NCBI GenBank assembly: GCA_030635465.1
Contig: DAOVYU010000133.1
Coordinates: forward strand, 1 to 5,093
DNA length: 5,093 nucleotides
Source of the DNA: Bacteroidales bacterium
GTDB lineage: Bacteria > Bacteroidota > Bacteroidia > Bacteroidales > JAADJA01
Reading direction: 5' to 3'
Shown here: positions 1-4,897 of the stretch, in pieces
How positions within the stretch are numbered: the first letter of the stretch is position 1
How the letters are laid out: each line of letters starts with the position of its first letter
Made by a program: the position numbers and the translations under genes
Notes under the pieces: model-generated
Told to the model about the DNA's origin: nothing
What the model saw: the letters and a program-made list of their open reading frames with translations, nothing else
The model's database searches: none

Positions 1-171
1 ATCGAACCTACCAAGGTAGTTCGTGTTGCACTTGAGAACGCAGGTTCAATTGCAGGTATGTTATTGACTACCGAATGTGTTGTAGCAGAACATAAAGATG
101 AAAATGCAGCTGCCGCAGCTATGCCTCCAATGCCTCCGGGCGGAATGGGCGGAATGGGTGGAATGTATTAA
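1..171 (+). CDS. groL: Chaperonin GroEL, C-terminal end (partial)
   Basis: This is the last 56 residues of the 60-kDa chaperonin, the cytoplasmic double-ring ATP-dependent folding machine that works with GroES. The 5' part lies outside the window. The frame opens at base 1 and ends with TAA at 169-171. The segment IEPTKVVRVALENAGSIAG followed by MLLTTECVVAE matches the conserved end of the equatorial domain (E. coli has PTKVTRSALQYAASVAG followed by LMITTE). After a short Ala-rich linker (residues 37-41) comes the flexible tail PPMPPGGMGGMGGMY. Gly-Gly-Met repeats are the hallmark of GroEL C-termini and line the floor of the folding cavity. A terminal Tyr is common in Bacteroidota as far as I recall. 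An intrinsic terminator follows 22 bases after the stop, so groL closes its operon here. Identification is secure; only the paralogue number, if any, is unknown. Confidence 0.97.
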   Translation: MEPTKVVRVALENAGSIAGMLLTTECVVAEHKDENAAAAAMPPMPPGGMGGMGGMY

Positions 172-192
172 GATACACCAACTAAATAATTT

Positions 193-226
193 AAACCCTG
201 ATGAAGTCGCTTTGTCAGGGTTTTTT
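193..226 (+). terminator. Intrinsic terminator of groL
   Basis: A perfect 9-bp stem (AAACCCTGA at 193-201 and TCAGGGTTT at 215-223) encloses a 13-base loop and runs into a T stretch (221-226). It lies 22 bases after the groL stop and 55 bases before the next start. This is the classical Rho-independent layout for + strand transcription. Confidence 0.9.
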
Positions 227-254
227 ATTCCTGCAACAAGATTTTTTAAGTTTA
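224..254 (+). promoter_or_regulatory. Possible Bacteroidota-type promoter for the DUF4468-type gene
   Basis: TAAGTTTA at 247-254 matches the Bacteroidota -7 consensus TAnnTTTG at five of six fixed positions. TTTA at 224-227 sits exactly 19 bases upstream, where the -33 TTTG box is expected. Both boxes have A in place of the final G, so this is a weak, inferred promoter. It lies between the groL terminator and the next start codon, where a promoter is needed. Confidence 0.3.
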
Positions 255-280
255 GCCGTTAATAAATAAATCTTCATAAA

Positions 281-811
281 ATGAAAAAAATTATAACATT
301 AAGTTTAATATTAACTATATTTTCTATTTCTCTTTTTGCACAAAATAAGGGGTCTCTTCCCATAGACGAAGAAACTGGTTTAATCACTTACCAGGAAGTT
401 GTTGAAGAAGAAGGCACCAAAAAGGAATATTTTAACCGGGCAATTGGCTGGATTAATGGTTTTTATAAAAACCCGGTTGATGTTACCAAAACCCGTGATC
501 CGGAAAGTGGTATCATTAAAGGAATTCACCGGTTCAAAATAAAAAACACCGATGAGGATGGAAATACAAGTGATGCCGGGGTTGTTCAATATAATTTTGT
601 ATTGCAATTCAAAGATGGACGCTATCGGTATACGCTCACTGAGTTTGTTCTCCGTCAAGCCTCAAAGATTCCTGCAGAAAAGTGGTTGAATAAAAGTGAT
701 CCTCAATCAAAAAGTTATCTAAAGCAGATAGACAAGTTTGCACAAAACTGGATAACTGATCTGAAAAAAGGGATGAAACCAAAGGTTGAGAAGAAGGATG
801 ATGAATGGTAG
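281..811 (+). CDS. Exported DUF4468-like protein of unknown function
   Basis: A 176-residue protein with a clear Sec signal peptide: MKK, then a hydrophobic core (I4-F19), then a likely cleavage after Ala20 (LFA|QNKG). There is no lipobox cysteine, so it should be periplasmic or otherwise released rather than a lipoprotein. The mature start LPIDEETGLITYQEVVEEEG (26-45) followed by an amphipathic stretch (49-62, EYFNRAIGWINGFY) resembles the N-terminal strand-helix pattern of DUF4468, a family predicted to have a TBP-like fold and widespread in secreted Bacteroidota proteins. Residues 78-88 (IIKGIHRFKIK) and 101-124 (ending YRYTLTEFVL) look like the following beta strands. The tail (134-176) is Lys-rich and charged. 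The family's role is unknown, so I assign none. The ATG at 281 is the only start that gives an intact signal peptide; no Shine-Dalgarno is present. The family call is from recall and not searched. Confidence 0.85.
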   Translation: MKKIITLSLILTIFSISLFAQNKGSLPIDEETGLITYQEVVEEEGTKKEYFNRAIGWINGFYKNPVDVTKTRDPESGIIKGIHRFKIKNTDEDGNTSDAGVVQYNFVLQFKDGRYRYTLTEFVLRQASKIPAEKWLNKSDPQSKSYLKQIDKFAQNWITDLKKGMKPKVEKKDDEW

Positions 812-816
812 GAAAC

Positions 817-858
817 AGAGTTCAAAGTTCCGAGTTCAGGGTTCTGGGTTCGGAGTTG
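817..858 (+). repeat. Degenerate 7-bp tandem tract (consensus NRRGTTC, six units)
   Basis: Six consecutive heptads fit NRRGTTC. The first five units end in GTTC and the sixth in GTTG. The first three bases vary between units, while bases 4-7 are almost fixed. The tract begins 5 bases after the stop codon of the exported DUF4468-like gene (TAG at 809-811) and is more GC-rich than the flanks. It is not a hairpin and does not look like coding sequence continuing past the stop. Its function is unknown. Confidence 0.8.
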
Positions 859-877
859 TCCTAAATAACTGAATTCT

Positions 878-907
878 TTTGTAACTAAAGATTTGATTAA
901 ACATTTG
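878..907 (+). promoter_or_regulatory. Possible promoter for the DUF2237 gene
   Basis: TTTG at 878-881 and AACATTTG at 900-907 (five of six fixed bases of TAnnTTTG) are separated by 18 bases, close to the usual Bacteroidota -33/-7 spacing. Initiation would fall near 913, giving a leader of about 30 bases before the ATG at 944. This is consensus matching in AT-rich DNA, so it is tentative. Confidence 0.3.
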
Positions 908-943
908 TATTTAATTGCTGTTTAATATTCAAACTATTGAAGA

Positions 944-1312
944 ATGGCAAAAAATGTATTTGGTACAGAATTAAAACCATGCAGTCAGGATCCAATAACA
1001 GGATATTTTAGGGATGGGAACTGCAATACAGATGAAACAGATTTTGGTTCGCATACGGTTTGTGTAATTATGACAGAGGAATTCCTAAGATACTCTTTTG
1101 ATCAAGGTAATGATTTGATTACTCCCCGACCAGAATACAATTTTCCAGGACTTGGTCCTGGTGATCACTGGTGTTTATGTGCATTGCGATGGAAGGAAGC
1201 TTTTGTTGATGGGAAAGCCCCTTTAGTCAATCTGGAAGCAACCCATGAAAATGCGTTAGAAGTAATTGAAATCAAAGACTTAATTGAGAACGCTTATAAG
1301 CCGGTTGTTTAA
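944..1312 (+). CDS. DUF2237 family protein
   Basis: A 122-residue soluble protein without signal peptide or membrane segment. It matches the DUF2237 (COG3651) family over nearly its whole length, which is the family's usual single-domain size. Recognisable conserved blocks are NVFGTELKPCSQDPITGYFR (4-23), DGNC (24-27), GSHTVCVIMTEEFL (35-48), GNDLITPRPEYNFPGL (55-70), PGDHWCLCALRWKEA (72-86) and APLVNLEATHENALEV (92-107). Five cysteines (13, 27, 40, 77, 79) and His37, His75 and His101 fall in these blocks, including a CxC pair, so metal binding or redox chemistry is conceivable, but the family has no established function known to me. It starts at ATG 944 with no Shine-Dalgarno; the N-terminus MAKNVFG aligns with the family start. 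It is probably transcribed alone: a 132-base gap precedes it and the next gene is convergent. Confidence 0.92.
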   Translation: MAKNVFGTELKPCSQDPITGYFRDGNCNTDETDFGSHTVCVIMTEEFLRYSFDQGNDLITPRPEYNFPGLGPGDHWCLCALRWKEAFVDGKAPLVNLEATHENALEVIEIKDLIENAYKPVV

Positions 1313-1326
1313 TCAATCATTTTTGC

Positions 1327-1378
1327 ATTCGTCAGACCCTGCGTAATAGCCAAACGCACTGGCAATGATCAGACGAAT
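1327..1378. other. Inverted-repeat hairpin between convergent genes
   Basis: ATTCGTC at 1327-1333 pairs with GACGAAT at 1372-1378. After one A-A mismatch two more pairs form (1335-1336 with 1369-1370). An inner stem TGCGT (1340-1344) with ACGCA (1354-1358) leaves a 9-base loop. The element fills the 73-base gap between the stop of the DUF2237 gene (1312) and the stop of the S46 peptidase gene (1386) and is more GC-rich than its surroundings. Neither strand has a clean T run after the stem, so it is not a textbook intrinsic terminator. It may still act as a bidirectional transcription stop or 3'-end stabiliser. Confidence 0.55.
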
Positions 1379-1385
1379 TGAACAA

Positions 1386-3608
1386 TTAATTTTCAGCTTC
1401 TACTGGCACTGGTTCAGCCGTTTCAATCATTTCTTTTTTAGGGGTTGGTTTACTTGTAACAATGGTCATTTCATCAATTAACCTTTGCGCTCCTGCAAAT
1501 TTGTCGATGATAAAAAGCACATACCTGATATCCACATTTATGGTTCGTTGCAATTCCGGTTCAAAGGCAATGTCACCACTCATTGCTTCCCAGTTTCCGT
1601 CAAATGCAAGGCCTATTAACTCACCATTTCCATTAATAACTCCACTCCCCGAATTTCCTCCTGTAATATCATGATTTGTCAGAAAACAAAGTTTCATAAT
1701 ATCGCCTTCACCATACCTGCCATAATCTTTATTTTGATATAATTCTTTCAATTTGTCTGGGACTACAAACTCCCAATTATTGGGATCTTCTTTTTCCATC
1801 ACACCTTTAAGTGTTGTAAAATAGTTAAAATGAACTGCATCTTCGGGATAATAATCCTGTACTGTTCCATAAGTTAAACGCATGGTAAAGTTGGCATCAG
1901 GATAGAATTTTTTATCAGGTTGCATTTCTCTTAACCCGTCAACAAACAGACGGTTTCCTTTATTCAGTAAATCATAAGCCTCAACTATTTTCGGATAAAT
2001 TTGCACATAATAAAAATTGTTAAACTCTTTAGACGTTTTATATGCCAGGTCTTTTTCAATTTTTTTAGACGAAGGATTATCCAAAAATTCATTTACTTTT
2101 TCAGGAATTGTCATAAATGAGGTTTCAAAAACCTTCTGCGCATATGCATCAAGGTCATTTTTATACTTTGAAGCAATTGTTTTTAAGTAAGGAGGTTGTT
2201 GATCTTCAGGAACATTTTCATAATACATTTTAAGCATTGCTCCTAATAATTTTTGATCAGTAGGTAGGTTATAATCCTTAAAGTAACCATCTACTTTTGA
2301 CCTTAATGTACTGATAATATTATCTACGTTTTCTTGATTAACCTCTTTCTCCATCAATTCCTTTTTCAGATTAGAAAAATCAGCTGCATAACCAATGATT
2401 TCACTCCCTCTTTTTATTGCTTCACTCTGATAAACACTGGTCAATTCATATTTACTGAGGGTTTTATATCCTTCAGCAATATTATTAAGAGCCTCTCCAT
2501 ATTTTTGTTTCCTGCTGTCATCTGCATTTACCCATTTGGTAAATTCTTCTTCAAGGGTCACTTTTTTATCATACACCTTAAGACGTTTCAGGCCTTTTGT
2601 TTGTCCAATATAATATTTCCAGTAGTTGGCTGTTCTTGAATATTTAGAAGCATATTTAATCCTGATGGCTGGATCGGTTTGCATATCCCCCATCATAATT
2701 TCCAGTTTTTTATCTCGGATATCAACAACTGTCATGTTATGAATATCTATTGCCATTTTTACACCAAAGGAAGTCATGTAACGTTCAGTTCCACCAGGAT
2801 AACCCAGGATCATTGAAAAATTACCTTTTTCTACACCGGCAATGGAAATTGGTAAATGGTGTTTGGGTTTCATTGGAATATTTTCTTCAGTATATTCAGC
2901 AGGATTACCATCTTTATCAGTGTAAACCCTGAATAATGAGAAGTCACCTGTATGACGAGGCCACATCCAGTTATCAGTATCTGCTCCAAATTTTCCAATG
3001 GATGAAGGAGGTGCTCCTACAAATCGAACATCTGTGAATACTTCATAAACAAACAGGTAATATTCGTTGCCTTCAAAGAAACTACGAACCGAACATTTGT
3101 AATGCGTTTCACCTTTTGTTTCTTTTTCTATTTCATCAGTAACTGCTTTTATTTTTTCGTATCGCTCATCTTCAGTCATCTCATCATTAACATCAGCCAA
3201 AACTTTCTCGGTAACATCTTCTATCCGCTCCAGAAATGTTGCCTTCAGTCCGGGATTTGGCAGTTCATCCTCAAAACTTTCAGCCCAAAAACCATTGGAT
3301 AAATAATCATGTTCAACAGAAGAATGTGCCTGGATACGTCCATATCCACAATGGTGGTTTGTCAATAATAAACCCTGGTCTGAAATCAATTCGCTGGTAC
3401 AACCCCGACCAAAAATGGCGATGGCATCTTTCAAACTCGAATTATTGATACTGTAAATTTCTTCAGCAGTTAATTGAAGTCCCATCTTTTGCATGTCGAC
3501 ATAATTCAGACGTTCTACAAACAGAGGTAACCACATACCTTCATCAGATTTTGCTATTGGCTGAAGACCGATCAATAAAACCAACAAACTTAAAACTCTT
3601 GTTTTCAT
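1386..3608 (-). CDS. S46 family serine dipeptidyl-peptidase (DPP7-like)
   Basis: A 740-residue exported serine exopeptidase that removes dipeptides from the N-termini of peptides in the periplasm, feeding amino-acid-using Bacteroidota. A signal peptide (1-21) precedes DEGMWLP (22-28), the typical mature N-terminus of peptidase family S46. The chymotrypsin-type triad is visible: His86 in TNHHCGYG (83-90), Asp222 in NWMWPRHTGDFSLFRVY (213-229) and Ser653 in GNSGSG (651-656). N213/W214 lie where family structures bind the substrate's free amino group. A helical domain (about 290-570) splits the two protease halves, as in DPP7 and DPP11. The position 18 residues after the catalytic Ser, Arg673 in P. 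gingivalis DPP11 (Asp/Glu specificity), is Gly671 here, pointing to DPP7-like preference for hydrophobic P1 residues. Residues 719-740 form a Pro/Glu-rich tail beyond the usual family end. Start ATG 3608 gives the intact signal peptide. The gene lies 119 bases downstream of the guanylyltransferase gene and converges with the DUF2237 gene. Confidence 0.96.
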   Translation of the reverse strand: MKTRVLSLLVLLIGLQPIAKSDEGMWLPLFVERLNYVDMQKMGLQLTAEEIYSINNSSLKDAIAIFGRGCTSELISDQGLLLTNHHCGYGRIQAHSSVEHDYLSNGFWAESFEDELPNPGLKATFLERIEDVTEKVLADVNDEMTEDERYEKIKAVTDEIEKETKGETHYKCSVRSFFEGNEYYLFVYEVFTDVRFVGAPPSSIGKFGADTDNWMWPRHTGDFSLFRVYTDKDGNPAEYTEENIPMKPKHHLPISIAGVEKGNFSMILGYPGGTERYMTSFGVKMAIDIHNMTVVDIRDKKLEIMMGDMQTDPAIRIKYASKYSRTANYWKYYIGQTKGLKRLKVYDKKVTLEEEFTKWVNADDSRKQKYGEALNNIAEGYKTLSKYELTSVYQSEAIKRGSEIIGYAADFSNLKKELMEKEVNQENVDNIISTLRSKVDGYFKDYNLPTDQKLLGAMLKMYYENVPEDQQPPYLKTIASKYKNDLDAYAQKVFETSFMTIPEKVNEFLDNPSSKKIEKDLAYKTSKEFNNFYYVQIYPKIVEAYDLLNKGNRLFVDGLREMQPDKKFYPDANFTMRLTYGTVQDYYPEDAVHFNYFTTLKGVMEKEDPNNWEFVVPDKLKELYQNKDYGRYGEGDIMKLCFLTNHDITGGNSGSGVINGNGELIGLAFDGNWEAMSGDIAFEPELQRTINVDIRYVLFIIDKFAGAQRLIDEMTIVTSKPTPKKEMIETAEPVPVEAEN

Positions 3609-3611
3609 ATG

Positions 3612-3647
3612 TTATACTTTTTTCTTTTATAATATTTATTATACTTT
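3612..3647 (-). promoter_or_regulatory. AT-rich repeats upstream of the S46 peptidase gene
   Basis: A perfect 7-bp inverted repeat (TATAATA 3628-3634, TATTATA 3637-3643) sits about 20-35 bases before the ATG. A 9-base direct repeat TTATACTTT occurs at 3612-3620 and 3639-3647. On the - strand a TTTTG (3666-3662) followed after 18 bases by TATAAT (3643-3638) could be a promoter, but it matches the TAnnTTTG consensus poorly. The base composition is so AT-rich that chance is a real alternative. Confidence 0.3.
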
Positions 3648-3677
3648 AAATGTGCTTTTTTCAAAAGAGAATGATGC

Positions 3678-3725
3678 AATAAGTAAATGGTTAAATGAGT
3701 AAATCTTTAAGCATTCAAGCATTAG
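3678..3725 (-). repeat. Degenerate 8-bp tandem tract after the guanylyltransferase stop
   Basis: Read on the + strand, octads AATAAGTA, AATGGTTA and AATGAGTA are followed by a weaker AATCTTTA, and then by two units beginning AGCATT. The strongest part is 3678-3701; the last two units are a separate direct repeat in the same 8-base register. On the - strand the tract starts 2 bases after the stop codon of the guanylyltransferase gene (TAG, 3730-3728). It has no hairpin and its function is unknown. Confidence 0.55.
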
Positions 3726-3727
3726 GA

Positions 3728-4819
3728 CTAAACATACTTATCTCCTTTTTCAATTTTTACGGTGTTCACAATTTCACGAATTTGTTGTTCATCCTCTTTT
3801 CTACAAACCAGTAACGTTCCTTCATCTTCTACCACAATATAATCATCAAGTCCTTGTAAAACAACCAATTTATCATCGGGCATATTAACGATACAATTTT
3901 TTGAACCAAAAGAAATCACATTTTTCCCAACAATGGCATTATTATCTTCATCCTTCTCTCTGATATCAAATAAGGAGCCCCAGGTACCCAAATCAGACCA
4001 ACCAAAATCTGAGGCCAACACATATACATTATCAGCCTTTTCCATGATGCCATAATCAATAGATATATTTTTACAAACAGAAAAAGTTTGATTGATAAAT
4101 TCTTGCTCCTGTTCTGTACCATATTTTCCATATCCTTCGGTAAATATTGAGCCAACTTCAGGTAAATGTTGATCAAATGCAGTCAGTATACTCTTTACCG
4201 ACCAGATAAATATTCCTGAATTCCAAAGAAAATCACCGCTTTCTAAAAAAGTTTTAGCCAATTCCAGGTTCGGTTTTTCTGTGAATGTTTTAACTTTTCT
4301 TAGCCGCTTATCCTTAGCATATGGGTTGTCATCACAAAACTGAATGTACCCATATCCCGTATCTGGCCTGGAAGGTGTAATACCCAGTGTAATTAACCAA
4401 TTATTATTTGCTGAAGCATTTAAAGCAGATTGTATCACCTCTGTAAAAACATCTTCCTTTAAAATTATATGATCTGAAGGAGCAACAATCAAATTAGCAT
4501 TGGGATTAATCTCATTGATCTTATAAGCTGCGTATGCAATAGCAGGAGCAGTATTTCTTCTCATGGGTTCACAAAGAACCTGATTCTCTTTAATACCTGG
4601 CAGTTGCTCCAGGATTATAGCTTTGTACCGTTCATTTGTAACAATATAAATATTCTCTTTCGGACAGATTGTCAAAAACCGGTCAAAAGTTTGTTGAATC
4701 AATGTTCTGCCCGTTCCAAGAATATCTATAAACTGTTTTGGTCGGGAAGTCTTACTCATGGGCCAGAACCTTGCACCGATACCACCAGCCATAATGATAC
4801 AATAATTATTGGTATGCAT
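3728..4819 (-). CDS. manC: Mannose-1-phosphate guanylyltransferase (GDP-mannose pyrophosphorylase)
   Basis: A 363-residue cytoplasmic enzyme making GDP-mannose and pyrophosphate from GTP and mannose-1-phosphate, the precursor for mannose- and fucose-containing surface glycans. The nucleotidyltransferase signature is AGGIGARFWPMSKTSRPKQF (11-30), with Arg17 and Lys28 in the GTP-binding loop. Other family blocks are EPMRRNTAPAIAYAAY (84-99), VAPSDHII (112-119; Asp116 the likely metal ligand), DTGYGYIQ (153-160), FTEKP (179-183), NSGIFIW (200-206) and SIDYGIMEKADNVYVL (253-268) ending in GWSDLGTW (273-280). The last 80 residues fit the beta-helix-like tail. There is no C-terminal phosphomannose isomerase domain, so it is the short monofunctional form. 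I chose ATG 4819: the protein then begins MHTNNYCIIMAGG as expected, whereas the in-frame TTG at 4849 lies inside a perfect promoter box. No other glycan gene is visible, so its glycan partner is unknown. The symbol is by function; manC is also used for bifunctional enzymes. Confidence 0.95.
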   Translation of the reverse strand: MHTNNYCIIMAGGIGARFWPMSKTSRPKQFIDILGTGRTLIQQTFDRFLTICPKENIYIVTNERYKAIILEQLPGIKENQVLCEPMRRNTAPAIAYAAYKINEINPNANLIVAPSDHIILKEDVFTEVIQSALNASANNNWLITLGITPSRPDTGYGYIQFCDDNPYAKDKRLRKVKTFTEKPNLELAKTFLESGDFLWNSGIFIWSVKSILTAFDQHLPEVGSIFTEGYGKYGTEQEQEFINQTFSVCKNISIDYGIMEKADNVYVLASDFGWSDLGTWGSLFDIREKDEDNNAIVGKNVISFGSKNCIVNMPDDKLVVLQGLDDYIVVEDEGTLLVCRKEDEQQIREIVNTVKIEKGDKYV

Positions 4820-4820
4820 A

Positions 4821-4832
4821 AAAATCGATTTT
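4821..4832. promoter_or_regulatory. 12-bp palindrome in the guanylyltransferase leader
   Basis: AAAATCGATTTT is a perfect palindrome ending one base before the chosen ATG (4819), between the -7 box and the start codon. It could be an operator or merely chance in AT-rich DNA; no regulator gene is nearby. Confidence 0.25.
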
Positions 4833-4846
4833 AATTTAATGATTTG

Positions 4847-4854
4847 CAAATATA
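4847..4854 (-). promoter_or_regulatory. -7 box of the guanylyltransferase promoter
   Basis: TATATTTG on the - strand is a perfect match to the Bacteroidota -7 consensus TAnnTTTG. Initiation would fall near 4840, leaving a leader of about 20 bases to the ATG at 4819. The -33 region shows only a T-rich, TTTA-like sequence (4875-4872, spacing 17), so the box is convincing but its partner is weak. It implies that the gene can be transcribed independently of the ligase gene upstream. Confidence 0.55.
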
Positions 4855-4869
4855 TAAAAACAGAATTAG

Positions 4870-4897
4870 GTTAAAAGTTAATTGTTAGCTGTTTATG
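4870..4897 (-). repeat. Degenerate 7-bp tandem tract at the ligase gene's stop codon
   Basis: Four heptads in perfect register on the + strand: GTTAAAA, GTTAATT, GTTAGCT and a weaker GTTTATG. On the - strand the consensus is NNNTAAC. The fourth unit overlaps the stop codon (TAA, 4895-4893) of the ligase gene, and the remainder lies directly downstream of it. The tract runs up to the region where the -33 element of the next promoter should be. Confidence 0.5.

Noticed and set aside
380..658. 92-residue open frame on the - strand
   Set aside because: It lies wholly antisense within the exported DUF4468-like gene, resembles no family and is explained by codon bias of the real gene.
817..858. 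CRISPR array or insertion-sequence end
   Set aside because: Seven-base units with no spacers exclude a CRISPR array. There are no terminal inverted repeats, target duplications or transposase genes nearby.
1319..1385. tRNA or known small RNA in the convergent gap
   Set aside because: The hairpin lacks a cloverleaf, T-loop or acceptor stem, and I recognise no known RNA family; it is kept only as an inverted repeat.
1462..3448. Several 60-101 residue open frames on the + strand (1462-1674, 2334-2639, 2750-2932, 3102-3302, 3236-3448)
   Set aside because: All are antisense to the S46 peptidase gene, which has an intact domain and catalytic triad throughout. Their Phe/Ser/Ile-rich translations are typical shadow frames.
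3916..4176. 86-residue - strand frame
   Set aside because: Out-of-frame shadow inside the guanylyltransferase gene; no recognisable domain.
4604..4834. 76-residue + strand frame
   Set aside because: Antisense to the well-supported guanylyltransferase N-terminal half and its leader.
4820..4849. N-terminal extension of the guanylyltransferase from TTG 4849
   Set aside because: The TTG is part of the TATATTTG promoter box, and the extension adds ten residues not seen in the family.
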